Below, piece after piece: positions 1 to 7,122 of a stretch of DNA of 33,955 bases. Each line of letters starts with the position of its first letter. The first letter of the stretch is position 1. Origin of the DNA: Spirochaetales bacterium (GTDB lineage: Bacteria; Spirochaetota; Spirochaetia; Treponematales; UBA12059); assembly GCA_016928955.1 (NCBI GenBank), contig JAFGJV010000023.1, forward strand, positions 1 to 33,955. The letters run 5' to 3'. The notes below the pieces were generated by a model that saw nothing but the letters and a program-made list of their open reading frames with translations, had not been told where the DNA came from and searched no databases. The translations under genes were made by a program, and so were the position numbers.

Positions 1-13
1 GCGCTAGAAGCGA

Positions 14-67
14 AGGTCCGCGGGTGGACGAGCATACTGCACTGTATGTGAGTCCTCACGCGGACCT
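14..67. repeat. Nested inverted repeat at the window edge
   Basis: A perfect 9-bp inverted repeat (AGGTCCGCG at 14-22, CGCGGACCT at 59-67) encloses a second short one (CATAC at 33-37, GTATG at 44-48). No convincing ORF covers it. It could fold as a branched hairpin in RNA or a cruciform in DNA. No T-tract follows on either strand, so it is not an obvious intrinsic terminator. It may belong to a feature that begins outside the window. Confidence 0.4.
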
Positions 68-106
68 GAGTGACGCCGCGATCCGCCAGCCATGAGGGGA
101 AGATAG

Positions 107-146
107 AAAAAGAACGGTATGCCTGGACGTCGTGTGCATACCGTTC
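107..146 (-). terminator. Rho-independent terminator of the lepB-transpeptidase-glycosyltransferase operon
   Basis: Read on the minus strand, a perfect 11-bp stem (GAACGGTATGC at 146-136 with GCATACCGTTC at 122-112) encloses a 13-base loop and is followed directly by five Ts (111-107). It lies about 85 bases beyond the stop of the glycosyltransferase gene, in the right orientation to end the leftward operon. The 3' UTR from 147 to 229 holds nothing else I recognise. Confidence 0.85.
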
Positions 147-229
147 CGGTGAGCATGAACTCACATACCCAGTATCGGTGTGCGGTTATGGTTTATTAAG
201 TAAATTTCTGCACATTGCGAAAACCGGTC

Positions 230-2032
230 CTATACGGAAATTCGCGATGCGGCCAGAAGCACCCTGTGCCACTCGGCGCTGGCCTTGATCTCTCCATAGA
301 GGCGCATGGATTTCTCCAGGCTCTCGACAAAGGTTCGGGAGCGGCCTTGCACAACATCCCGTACCGAGGGGAACAGGAACCCGACTATATCCCTGGCGGA
401 GTTTGCCAGGATCTGGGCGTCAAGCTCGGACAGCCGGTCCAGGAGCCCATCCAGTTCGCTGCCCGGAGCGTTTGCGGCTTTGGTTGCCAGGGCAAGACCG
501 TGGTCGGCAAGACGCTCTATGTCGACGAGGGCGTCCAACAGGGCCGACATGACGCCATCCGGATCCTGCCCCGCCGGGCGGCCTTCAGTCGCTGCCAAAG
601 CCGCCGACAGCGCTGCGTCTATCTGGCCACGTATGGAAGCTAAGGACAATGCGTCCTCCGGATCCGCCAGTGTCAGGCCAGGGATGGCCAGCCCTCCCCG
701 GGAAAAGGTCTGGCTACGCGTGGCCGGATGGCGCGCCACCCTGGACGCGAACCACCACGAGTACAGGGACAGCCGGCGGTCACTGACCAGCGTGGTGCCG
801 TCGTTTGCCTTGGCCTGGAAGGGCTGACCGCCCCTCATGGCCGCAAACAAGGCCGTGGACGCTGGTTCCAGGCGCGAACCGGCGCCGAGCATCCGTTGCT
901 CAAAGAGGCTCGCGCGCGCGTGGGTTCTACCCCGTGGAAAGCCCAGATCCAGCCCGGCCATATAGATGGGCGCGCACCCCATCAGCCTGGCGAGATCCCA
1001 GGCGCTCGTCGCCACGGAACCTCCCGCACCCAGGGTGCCCTTCGGGGTTCCAGACCGCCCCTCGAACCAGCGCCCGAGGGGATAGAGCGACGAGCACAGC
1101 ACGGTTGCGCGCGCATCGAGCCTGAACACGCTTGGCCATACCGCCGCCTCGGTGACCAGGATCGACGAGGGCGACGAACAGCGGTCAATGTGCCTGGCGT
1201 TCCAGTATTGGGGATCGACCACGACGACGATGTCAGGCTCGACTCCGGCTCTCAGGCAGGACCGAAGAGCTGTGTCCACGCACACGATCAGCATACGCTC
1301 GTGCAAACGCGGCAACTCGGGCGCCACATCGTCTAGCGACGGGCCGGCGGCCAGCACCAGCGCCGGGAAGCCCTCCGTTGCGCCGAACAGGGAGGAAACA
1401 CCGGGCAAGCGGGCAATCCGTTTGTAATTGGCGGCCAGGTTCCTTACCCAACGTCTGCCAAAACGCCTGAGCGTGGCTTCGTTGACGCTGTCCTTCTCCT
1501 TGAAGCGTTCCAGCGCCGTCTGGGCCCGCGAGCAAAATTCCGGAAAGGCGGCCCGGTACGCCGGGTTGACAAGATAGGCCAGCGAGCGCGGATCCATGCC
1601 CTCTACCACGGCCGACAGCCCGGAGATATCCTGCCCCGCGAGCACGTGGAACCGTTCATGCCGGATCAGGCCAGCAAGATCCCTCGCTCCCAGTGACGCG
1701 GCCAGCACACCCGGGTCCGGTTCCAGGACTAGCACGGCCGCGCCCTGGGCCAGAATGGCTTCGGCCGTGTACCCAAGGCCCATGCCAACGAGCACGACTA
1801 GTTCGGCGCCGGACGCCAGGGCTTCCTCGCCTATTTTCCTGGACTCGGCCTCGGGATCATAGCGGGAATGCGCCCATGACGAACCGAGCCTCAGGGTAGG
1901 AAGTCCTTTCCTGGATGCTTCCACGACCGGCGACACGTCCGGGAGAAGAGCCGGAGGCTGGCCGTCCCTGAGAAAATCCGCCACGCCGGGAAATCTTGCC
2001 AGCGCGCTGATAGTGTCGCCTGCCAGGCTCAT
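230..2032 (-). CDS. MptE-like (DUF115) motility-associated glycosyltransferase family protein
   Basis: A 600-residue cytoplasmic protein with no signal peptide or membrane helix. The central part has the hallmarks of the 6-hydroxymethylpterin diphosphokinase MptE-like / DUF115 family: the nucleotide-binding motif LVLAAGPSLDD near residue 230, a VDTAL...GVEPDIVVVVDPQ segment, and the signature GAGGSVATSAWDLARLMGC followed by GLDLGF. The N-terminal part carries a Rossmann-like LVVLVGMGLGYTAEAILAQ and LVLEPDP. Many bacterial members (Maf proteins) transfer nonulosonic acids to flagellin; that role here is inference. The ATG overlaps the stop of the upstream transpeptidase gene by four bases (ATGA), so translation is probably coupled. 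It is the last gene before the terminator at 107-146. Family assignment is fairly secure; the sugar donor and acceptor are unknown. Confidence 0.8.
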   Translation of the reverse strand: MSLAGDTISALARFPGVADFLRDGQPPALLPDVSPVVEASRKGLPTLRLGSSWAHSRYDPEAESRKIGEEALASGAELVVLVGMGLGYTAEAILAQGAAVLVLEPDPGVLAASLGARDLAGLIRHERFHVLAGQDISGLSAVVEGMDPRSLAYLVNPAYRAAFPEFCSRAQTALERFKEKDSVNEATLRRFGRRWVRNLAANYKRIARLPGVSSLFGATEGFPALVLAAGPSLDDVAPELPRLHERMLIVCVDTALRSCLRAGVEPDIVVVVDPQYWNARHIDRCSSPSSILVTEAAVWPSVFRLDARATVLCSSLYPLGRWFEGRSGTPKGTLGAGGSVATSAWDLARLMGCAPIYMAGLDLGFPRGRTHARASLFEQRMLGAGSRLEPASTALFAAMRGGQPFQAKANDGTTLVSDRRLSLYSWWFASRVARHPATRSQTFSRGGLAIPGLTLADPEDALSLASIRGQIDAALSAALAATEGRPAGQDPDGVMSALLDALVDIERLADHGLALATKAANAPGSELDGLLDRLSELDAQILANSARDIVGFLFPSVRDVVQGRSRTFVESLEKSMRLYGEIKASAEWHRVLLAASRISV

Positions 2033-3897
2033 TCCAGCCTCAGCCGTATGGTGTCGCCGGGATTGACCGACGCTCCTGGCTCGGGCTCCTGCTCGACAAC
2101 CCAGCCCTCTCCTTCTATTTCCACCGTAATGTCCGTGCGGGCGAGTAGCGGCGTGAGCAGTCGTTTGGGCACGCCCCGCAAATCGGGCATTACCTGGCCT
2201 ATGGCCGCCGGCCCCAGCCCCGGAAGCATGATGCGGCCGCCGTGGGCCACGCTTGCCGACTCGCCGCGCGCCAGTCCGTACAGGTCGGCCACTATATTGG
2301 CCGCGTCCTTAACGAGCGGCGCCGCTATGCGACCGCCGTACGTGGACGCGCCGCGCGGCTTGATGATGGCCGCGTACACGATATACTCCGGCGCCTCGCT
2401 CGGGAACAGGGCCAGGGTGCTGGCAATAAAGTCGGTGTCGGAATAGCGCCGCGTCCGCGGGTCGATCATCTGTGCCGTACCCGTCTTGACCGACATCCGG
2501 AGATCCTCAATGCGGGCTCGCTTACCGGTACCCGTGTCCAGCACCACGGCCTCCATGGCCGTAAGGATGGTTGCGGCGCTCCGCTCGTCCATAACCCGGC
2601 GAACGGCTATAGGCTCGGTGGCGAGCGACACCTGGCCGTCCCTGTCCACAACGCGGCCGAGGGTCCGTGGCCTGAGGAGGACGCCGCCATTGGCCAGAGT
2701 CGTGGCCGCGGCCGTCATCTGGAGGGCCGTCACCAGGATTTCCTGCCCCATGGCCACCGTCGGCTTGGTACGGGCCGACCACTGGTCCGGCTTGCGGAAC
2801 ACGCCGGGGCTTTCTCCGGCCAGATCCGCGCCCGGGCGCTCTCCAAAGCCGAACTCCCGTATCTTGGCGTAGAAATCCAGCCCGGCAACGGTGTCCGACG
2901 CGTACGCCGCGCCGGCATTGCATGAGTATTCGAGGATTTTTGTCAGGTCGACCAGCCCGTGGGAGCCGAGACAGGTGATGGTAACCGTCTCTCCCGAGGT
3001 GACGGTGCGTTCGTAGCTGCCGTCGCACACGAACCCGGAGTGCTCGTCTATGCCGCCGAGCGCGAGAAGGGACGCCATGCTGTACACCTTGAAGACGGAT
3101 CCCGGCTCGTACGCGTAGATGGCGACCCGGTCCAGCCACTCGTGCTCGTCCGAGTCGAGGAAACGGTTCGGGTCAAAGTCTGGAAGCGACACGTAGGCGC
3201 TGACGGCTCCCGTACGCGCCTCCATGGCCACCATGACCACGGCTTCCGCGTCGTGCTCGTCCATGGCCTCGGCGCACAGCTTTTCCAGCCGGTACTGGAG
3301 GTCCGCGTCAACGGTCAGATACACCGACTGGCCGTACGAGTACGAACCGCGGGCTTTGGACGGATCGGCGGCAAGCTCGTCCTCAAAGGCAGCCTCCGCG
3401 CCAGCCAGGCCCTTGTTTTCCGTGCCCACAAAGCCCACCAGGTGGGCCGCGAGGTCTTTTTCCGGATACACGCGGCCGGACACACGGTCGAGCCTAAAGC
3501 CCGACAGGCCCGCTTCTGACAGCGCGTCCTGGAACGACCGCGCGTTGACGCCGTCTACCCTGCGCGCCAAATAGAAAAAATCAGGTCCGCTGGCCAGTCT
3601 GGTGCGGTAATCGGACATGTTTCCGCCTAGGTGGGTCTGGCATAAGCCGGCGTATCGGTCAACCAGGGCGGGATCTAGGCTTGGCCTCCAGGCGGATATG
3701 TCGTAGAGGTCGGTGTCAACGGCCAGGAGGCGGCCGTCCCTGTCGTATATCGAGCCTCTGACCTCTATGACGCCCTCGCCCGATGCGGGCTCGGCCTCAG
3801 GGGCCAGGGCAAACGCGGCATACCGCCACAGGGCCGAAAGGCCAAGCACGCCGAGGACGGCCAGGACGATGTATTGCCGTATGAAGCGCTTATCCAC
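2029..3897 (-). CDS. ftsI: FtsI/PBP2-type peptidoglycan D,D-transpeptidase with one PASTA domain
   Basis: A class B penicillin-binding protein that cross-links peptidoglycan, probably at the division septum. I start it at the GTG at 3897 (622 residues) because GGGAG lies five bases upstream and the product begins MDKRFIRQYIVLAVLG, a short cytoplasmic tail then one membrane anchor. The open frame extends to a GTG at 3948 that lacks a ribosome site. A PBP dimer domain covers about residues 45-160. The transpeptidase domain has the catalytic SVFK (Ser267, Lys270), SCN (325-327) and KTG (472-474). A single C-terminal PASTA domain covers about 565-622. It is preceded by lepB and overlaps the glycosyltransferase by four bases. 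SpoVD- or Pbp2x-like annotation would fit equally; ftsI is the best general label. Confidence 0.88.
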   Translation of the reverse strand: MDKRFIRQYIVLAVLGVLGLSALWRYAAFALAPEAEPASGEGVIEVRGSIYDRDGRLLAVDTDLYDISAWRPSLDPALVDRYAGLCQTHLGGNMSDYRTRLASGPDFFYLARRVDGVNARSFQDALSEAGLSGFRLDRVSGRVYPEKDLAAHLVGFVGTENKGLAGAEAAFEDELAADPSKARGSYSYGQSVYLTVDADLQYRLEKLCAEAMDEHDAEAVVMVAMEARTGAVSAYVSLPDFDPNRFLDSDEHEWLDRVAIYAYEPGSVFKVYSMASLLALGGIDEHSGFVCDGSYERTVTSGETVTITCLGSHGLVDLTKILEYSCNAGAAYASDTVAGLDFYAKIREFGFGERPGADLAGESPGVFRKPDQWSARTKPTVAMGQEILVTALQMTAAATTLANGGVLLRPRTLGRVVDRDGQVSLATEPIAVRRVMDERSAATILTAMEAVVLDTGTGKRARIEDLRMSVKTGTAQMIDPRTRRYSDTDFIASTLALFPSEAPEYIVYAAIIKPRGASTYGGRIAAPLVKDAANIVADLYGLARGESASVAHGGRIMLPGLGPAAIGQVMPDLRGVPKRLLTPLLARTDITVEIEGEGWVVEQEPEPGASVNPGDTIRLRLE

Positions 3898-3963
3898 GTC
3901 GTCTCCCGCCGTCTGTACCGGTAGTCCGCTTGGCGCCCGCGGCGGCACGTTCCGGCGCTCGCA

Positions 3964-4485
3964 TCACGGGCATCCCAGGGGACAGAGTACCACCCTTCCC
4001 CTCACTTTCTCAATCGGTACGGGGCCGTAGTCCCTGGAGTCCCAGGACTCCATCCGGTTGTCGCCCACCAGGTACACATGGCCTGCCGGTATATACAAGC
4101 CGTGCGCCAGCCTGACCTTCTGGGCATCGCTCAGGACCGCCCGCCCGCCTCTCCCGACCAATTCGCCGTTTTCTACGCGCACGAAGGCCGGGCCTGTCTC
4201 GAATACCCGCTTGACCGTCCTTGAACCGCCGGCCAGGGCCGCGTCGCTTACCACCACGTCTCCAGGCCTCGGTTCCGACCATGCCACAAGGTAACCGGGG
4301 AGCAGGGCGCGGGGCAGGCCGTATGCGCAGCGCAAGACAAGGACAAGGCTGTCCGGCGAGATGGCGGGCTCCATGGACCTGCCCCTGACTATATGCGCGT
4401 CCACCACAAAGCTTCGGAGCACCAGGGCGGCCGCGGCAGCGACCACAATGATCCTGCCCGCTCGCAGGCGTTTTTTTGCCGACAT
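3964..4485 (-). CDS. lepB: Signal peptidase I
   Basis: A membrane-bound serine/lysine protease that removes signal peptides from exported proteins. With the ATG at 4485 it has 173 residues: a basic N-terminus, one membrane helix (about residues 10-24), the catalytic serine in GRSMEP (Ser37), the general-base lysine in RTVKRV (Lys92) and the conserved GDNRMESWDSRDYG box (141-154). The start is chosen because GGAGG lies four bases upstream and the helix follows at once; upstream in-frame starts exist at 4506 (ATG) and 4518 (TTG). It is the first gene of the leftward operon, with 66 bases between its stop and the transpeptidase GTG. It is divergent from the M23 peptidase gene at 4539. Confidence 0.92.
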   Translation of the reverse strand: MSAKKRLRAGRIIVVAAAAALVLRSFVVDAHIVRGRSMEPAISPDSLVLVLRCAYGLPRALLPGYLVAWSEPRPGDVVVSDAALAGGSRTVKRVFETGPAFVRVENGELVGRGGRAVLSDAQKVRLAHGLYIPAGHVYLVGDNRMESWDSRDYGPVPIEKVRGRVVLCPLGCP

Positions 4486-4528
4486 CCGCCCTCCGCCTGG
4501 TCTCATCCCGCCTTCCAAAGGCGCCGAT

Positions 4529-4558
4529 AGTGTAACGTATGGACATGGAAAGCGTCAT
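4529..4558 (-). promoter_or_regulatory. Probable sigma-70 promoter for lepB, overlapping the divergent M23 start
   Basis: On the minus strand there is ATGACG (4558-4553), an 18-base spacer and TACACT (4534-4529), predicting transcription from about 4522. The elements overlap the start codon and first codons of the divergent M23 gene at 4539. On the plus strand GATAGT (4526-4531) could be a -10 for that gene, starting within two bases of its ATG, though I see no good -35 for it. Confidence 0.45.
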
Positions 4559-5777
4559 CTCCGCCCAGCATATCACCCATCGCCGCAAGCCGCCCAGGAC
4601 GGCGCAGCCAAGCGGACTGTTTGCCCACGACAGCCTCCTTCGCGCCGCGGCCACGGCCCGCTCAGCGAACCCCACCAGGCGTGACGCCGCGGCCCGCGTA
4701 CCCCAGGCAGCCAAGCTACTGGAAGAAATCCAGCTGTGGACCGAGCCTCTGGACACCCCGGTAGCCGCGTCGACTCCGGCCGCGAGGGGCCCCAGGCGGG
4801 CACCTAAGCCCAAGGCTGTCCGAGGCGACCACGGAAGGCTTAAGCCGCTTGTGTACGCAGGCGCTGTCGCTGCGTTCTTCCTGTCCGCCCTCACCCTGGC
4901 CGCGAGCGCAGAAGCAAAGCCATCACCGTCGGATATCAGCCTGCCCGAGGACGTTCAGGTTTCGTCGCTCCTTTTGTATTCCATAGCGCCGCCGCATGAA
5001 TCCGTGCCCAACGACACGGATTCCAGCCTCTCACTGCCCCGGCTGCCGGTAACCCTGGATGTGACGAACTACACCATCCAGAAAAACGACACGATAGACG
5101 GCATAGCGAGGCGCTTTGGCGTGCGCATGGATACGCTCATCAGCCTGAATGCCCTTGGCGACGCTCGACGCATCCGCGCTGGGGCCATCCTGAAAATCCC
5201 CAACATGGACGGTGTGGTACACACGGTGGCCAAAGGTGAGAGCCTGTCCGGCATAGCCCAGGCCAGGGGCGTACCGGTCATGGATATCATAGACGCCAAC
5301 GACATGGTCAGCCAGACCATACAGCCAGGCCAGCGGCTGTTCCTGCCCGGAGTGCGCCTGCCGAGCACGGAACTCAAGCGCGCCCTGGGCACCCTGGTAA
5401 CCTGGCCAGTCAGGGGATCCATCAGTTCCTATTACGGGTACCGGCCCAATCCTTTTACCGGTGTCAGGCAATGGCACTCGGGCATAGACATCGTCGCTCC
5501 GGTAAACTCCCCTGCCAAGGCGGCCATGGACGGACGCGTATCCGAAACGGGTTATTCGACCATATTCGGCAACTACGTGATCCTCACCCACGCCGACGGG
5601 TACCAGACGCTGTATGCTCACCTGAACAAGATCAGCGTCAAGCGAGGGGCCAGGGTCAACCAGGGCGCGTCCGTGGGCTTGATCGGCTCGACGGGGTACT
5701 CGACCGGGGTACATCTGCATTTTGGCGTGTTCAAGAACGGGGCGGCCATCAATCCGCTCAAAGTCCTAGGCTCGTGA
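4539..5777 (+). CDS. LysM-containing M23 family peptidoglycan endopeptidase
   Basis: A 412-residue exported or membrane-anchored cell-wall hydrolase. Residues 1-100 are a long, basic, low-complexity cytoplasmic segment. One hydrophobic helix (about 103-119, VYAGAVAAFFLSALTLAAS) follows. Two LysM domains occupy about residues 178-225 (YTIQKNDTIDGIARRFGV) and 227-272 (HTVAKGESLSGIAQARGV). The C-terminal M23 domain has HSGID and HLHFG, so the zinc ligands are present and the enzyme should be active. No Shine-Dalgarno precedes the ATG at 4539 or the in-frame ATG at 4545, so a leaderless start is possible. A start further downstream would shorten the unusual N-terminal tail. The stop overlaps a GTG that may open a micro-ORF. 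Confidence 0.88.
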   Translation: MDMESVISAQHITHRRKPPRTAQPSGLFAHDSLLRAAATARSANPTRRDAAARVPQAAKLLEEIQLWTEPLDTPVAASTPAARGPRRAPKPKAVRGDHGRLKPLVYAGAVAAFFLSALTLAASAEAKPSPSDISLPEDVQVSSLLLYSIAPPHESVPNDTDSSLSLPRLPVTLDVTNYTIQKNDTIDGIARRFGVRMDTLISLNALGDARRIRAGAILKIPNMDGVVHTVAKGESLSGIAQARGVPVMDIIDANDMVSQTIQPGQRLFLPGVRLPSTELKRALGTLVTWPVRGSISSYYGYRPNPFTGVRQWHSGIDIVAPVNSPAKAAMDGRVSETGYSTIFGNYVILTHADGYQTLYAHLNKISVKRGARVNQGASVGLIGSTGYSTGVHLHFGVFKNGAAINPLKVLGS

Positions 5778-5854
5778 TACAGGAGTCGCGGAACAGGGAA
5801 CTTGCGCTTATCCAGGCCGCATGGTACTATGGGCGGCCAATGGAGGAATTATGA
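5774..5854 (+). CDS. Possible 26-residue micro-ORF bridging the M23 and small membrane protein genes
   Basis: A GTG at 5774 overlaps the M23 stop (GTGA) and opens a 26-codon frame ending MEEL, whose TGA overlaps the ATG of the next gene (ATGA). The double overlap would suit translational coupling. The peptide has no recognised domain and no strong ribosome site, so it may instead be untranslated spacer or a coupling device with no functional product. Confidence 0.22.
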   Translation: MIQESRNRELALIQAAWYYGRPMEEL

Positions 5855-5973
5855 GAAAATTGGTGCTGGCCATCATAGCGGTGCTTGCCTTGGTGACCTT
5901 CATCCGCGACTATAGGCCTTCTTCCCAGAGTTCGGCGCAGCGCGCGCAGGTTGAGGCTCCGGTTGTAAACTGA
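5851..5973 (+). CDS. Small single-pass membrane protein, 40 residues
   Basis: ATG at 5851 is preceded by a strong GGAGG four bases upstream. The product has a short basic start (MRKL), one hydrophobic helix (residues 4-16, LVLAIIAVLALVT), then a polar Ser/Gln/Ala-rich tail ending in VVN. It lacks a lipobox, so it is a membrane-anchored small protein rather than a lipoprotein. It sits between the M23 peptidase and a strong terminator, so it is probably co-transcribed with the hydrolase. The function is unknown. The ribosome site and operon position make it a credible gene despite its size. Confidence 0.6.
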   Translation: MRKLVLAIIAVLALVTFIRDYRPSSQSSAQRAQVEAPVVN

Positions 5974-6016
5974 AAAAAGCGGGATTATAGGCTCCGCGGA
6001 CGAGCTGACACCCATA

Positions 6017-6051
6017 ACGAGCAGGATCGAGGTCCTGCTCGTATTTTTTTT
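6017..6051 (+). terminator. Rho-independent terminator after the M23 operon
   Basis: A perfect 10-bp stem (ACGAGCAGGA at 6017-6026 and TCCTGCTCGT at 6033-6042) with a 6-base loop is followed by A and eight Ts (6044-6051). It ends the M23 transcript and insulates the sigma factor gene downstream. Confidence 0.93.
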
Positions 6052-6072
6052 CATACAGCATTTATGGATTTA

Positions 6073-6096
6073 TGTGCACAAAAACATACGTACACA
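6073..6096. promoter_or_regulatory. Candidate upstream activator site for the sigma-54 promoter
   Basis: Within the AT-rich stretch 6052-6182 there is an imperfect inverted repeat, TGTGCAC at 6073-6079 and GTACACA at 6090-6096, containing the palindrome TGTGCACA. It lies about 115-140 bases upstream of the predicted start at 6210, where enhancer-binding proteins commonly bind. This is inference from position and symmetry only. Confidence 0.28.
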
Positions 6097-6182
6097 CAGG
6101 CGCAGAATCATCCCGAACCTATTTTTAATAGTATTTCTTTCTATAAAAACAACTTACAAACTTTAATATTCTCGAATCCAAC

Positions 6183-6200
6183 TTGGCACGCTTCTTGCAT
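6183..6200 (+). promoter_or_regulatory. Sigma-54 (RpoN) -24/-12 promoter of the sigma factor gene
   Basis: The sequence TTGGCACG (6183-6190), four bases, then TTGCAT (6195-6200) matches the sigma-54 consensus TGGCACG-N4-TTGCW at every fixed position. The GG and GC doublets are correctly spaced. Transcription should begin near 6210, leaving a leader of about 17 bases before the ATG at 6227 with AGAGG at 6214-6218. The upstream TTG (6200) and ATG (6206) in the same frame would not be on this transcript. Confidence 0.88.
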
Positions 6201-6226
6201 TGAATATGGGTGCAGAGGTGATGACC

Positions 6227-7066
6227 ATGCCAAGCAGGACACAGAACGCCATGACCGAAGACAGCCTGAAGATGTACTACGAGCGCGTAAAGCTCATTCC
6301 TCTCCTCAGCGCCGAGGAGGAGCGGGAATTGTCCATGAGAATACAGATGGGTGAAGACGCCGCCCGGTCCCGCCTCATAGAAGCCAATCTGCGCCTGGTC
6401 ATCAAGATAGCGCGGTCTTTCAGCAATTTCGACATTCCGCTGGTGGATCTTATCCAAGAAGGCAACATGGGCCTTATCAAGGCCGCTGAGCGTTTTGATT
6501 ACCGGAAAAACGTCCGGTTCTCCACCTACGCTTCATGGTGGATCAAGCAGGCGGTTACACGGTCCCTGGTAAACTCCCGGCGGGCGATACGCCTGCCCCA
6601 CCGGAAGGAAGAGCTCATCCGCCGGATACACAAGATATACGGCGACCTGTCCCAGTCGCTGTCGCGCGAACCTACCCACGCCGAGCTTGCCAAGGAGCTG
6701 GGTATTTCTGCCCAGGCCGTGCGTGAAGCCCTAGAGCTGTCCAGCGCCATAGTGCCCCTGGAAACTGAGCACGACGAAGAGGATTGCGGTTCCGTCATAG
6801 ACGTGTTCGAGGACTTGACCTACAGCCCGGACATCCAGTTCGAGAGGGAGCAGGACCGTACAAGGACCCTGGCACTTTTGGAAGAGCTCATGGACAGGGA
6901 GCGCAAGGTGCTTATGTACCGTTTTGAGTTTTACGGCACCGGGCGCAGCACGTTGAAGACCATAGGCCAGACCATGGGTCTGTCAGCAGAAACCGTGCGC
7001 CAGATAGAAAAACGGGCCCTCCGTAAGCTGAGGGAGCGCAACACAGAACTGTACGAATACGCCTGA
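6227..7066 (+). CDS. Group 2 sigma-70 family RNA polymerase sigma factor (RpoS/SigA-like)
   Basis: A 279-residue alternative sigma factor lacking region 1.1. Visible in order are region 1.2 (MYYERVKLIPLLSAEEE), regions 2.1-2.4 (RLIEANLRLVIKIARSF, DLIQEGNMGLIKAAERFD, FSTYASWWIKQAVTR), region 3.0 (RAIRLPHRKEEL), and regions 4.1-4.2 ending in the helix-turn-helix LKTIGQTMGLSAETVRQIEKRALRKLR. This is the primary-sigma-like fold, so it probably recognises -35/-10 promoters. The start is set at the ATG at 6227 because AGAGG lies eight bases upstream and the predicted sigma-54 start near 6210 excludes the earlier in-frame codons. Regulation by RpoN and an enhancer-binding protein is strongly suggested. 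It may be the functional counterpart of Borrelia RpoS, but orthology would need a phylogeny, so no symbol is assigned. Confidence 0.88.
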   Translation: MPSRTQNAMTEDSLKMYYERVKLIPLLSAEEERELSMRIQMGEDAARSRLIEANLRLVIKIARSFSNFDIPLVDLIQEGNMGLIKAAERFDYRKNVRFSTYASWWIKQAVTRSLVNSRRAIRLPHRKEELIRRIHKIYGDLSQSLSREPTHAELAKELGISAQAVREALELSSAIVPLETEHDEEDCGSVIDVFEDLTYSPDIQFEREQDRTRTLALLEELMDRERKVLMYRFEFYGTGRSTLKTIGQTMGLSAETVRQIEKRALRKLRERNTELYEYA

Positions 7067-7084
7067 GCCGCGGGCTCCTGCCCC

Positions 7085-7114
7085 TTGCTCCGGCCCGCCC
7101 ATCCGTCGTATAGT
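7085..7114 (+). promoter_or_regulatory. Sigma-70 promoter giving a near-leaderless transcript of the deacetylase gene
   Basis: TTGCTC (7085-7090), an 18-base spacer and TATAGT (7109-7114). The predicted start at 7121 is two bases before the ATG at 7123, and no Shine-Dalgarno is present. Confidence 0.6.
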
Positions 7115-7122
7115 CTTCCCAG

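Noticed and set aside
3898-3948. GTG at 3948 as the start of the transpeptidase gene.
   Set aside because: It has no ribosome site and would add 17 unconserved residues; the GTG at 3897 has GGGAG five bases upstream and begins just before the membrane anchor.
6200-6226. TTG at 6200 or ATG at 6206 as the start of the sigma factor gene.
   Set aside because: They overlap or precede the predicted sigma-54 transcription start near 6210, so they should not be on the mRNA.
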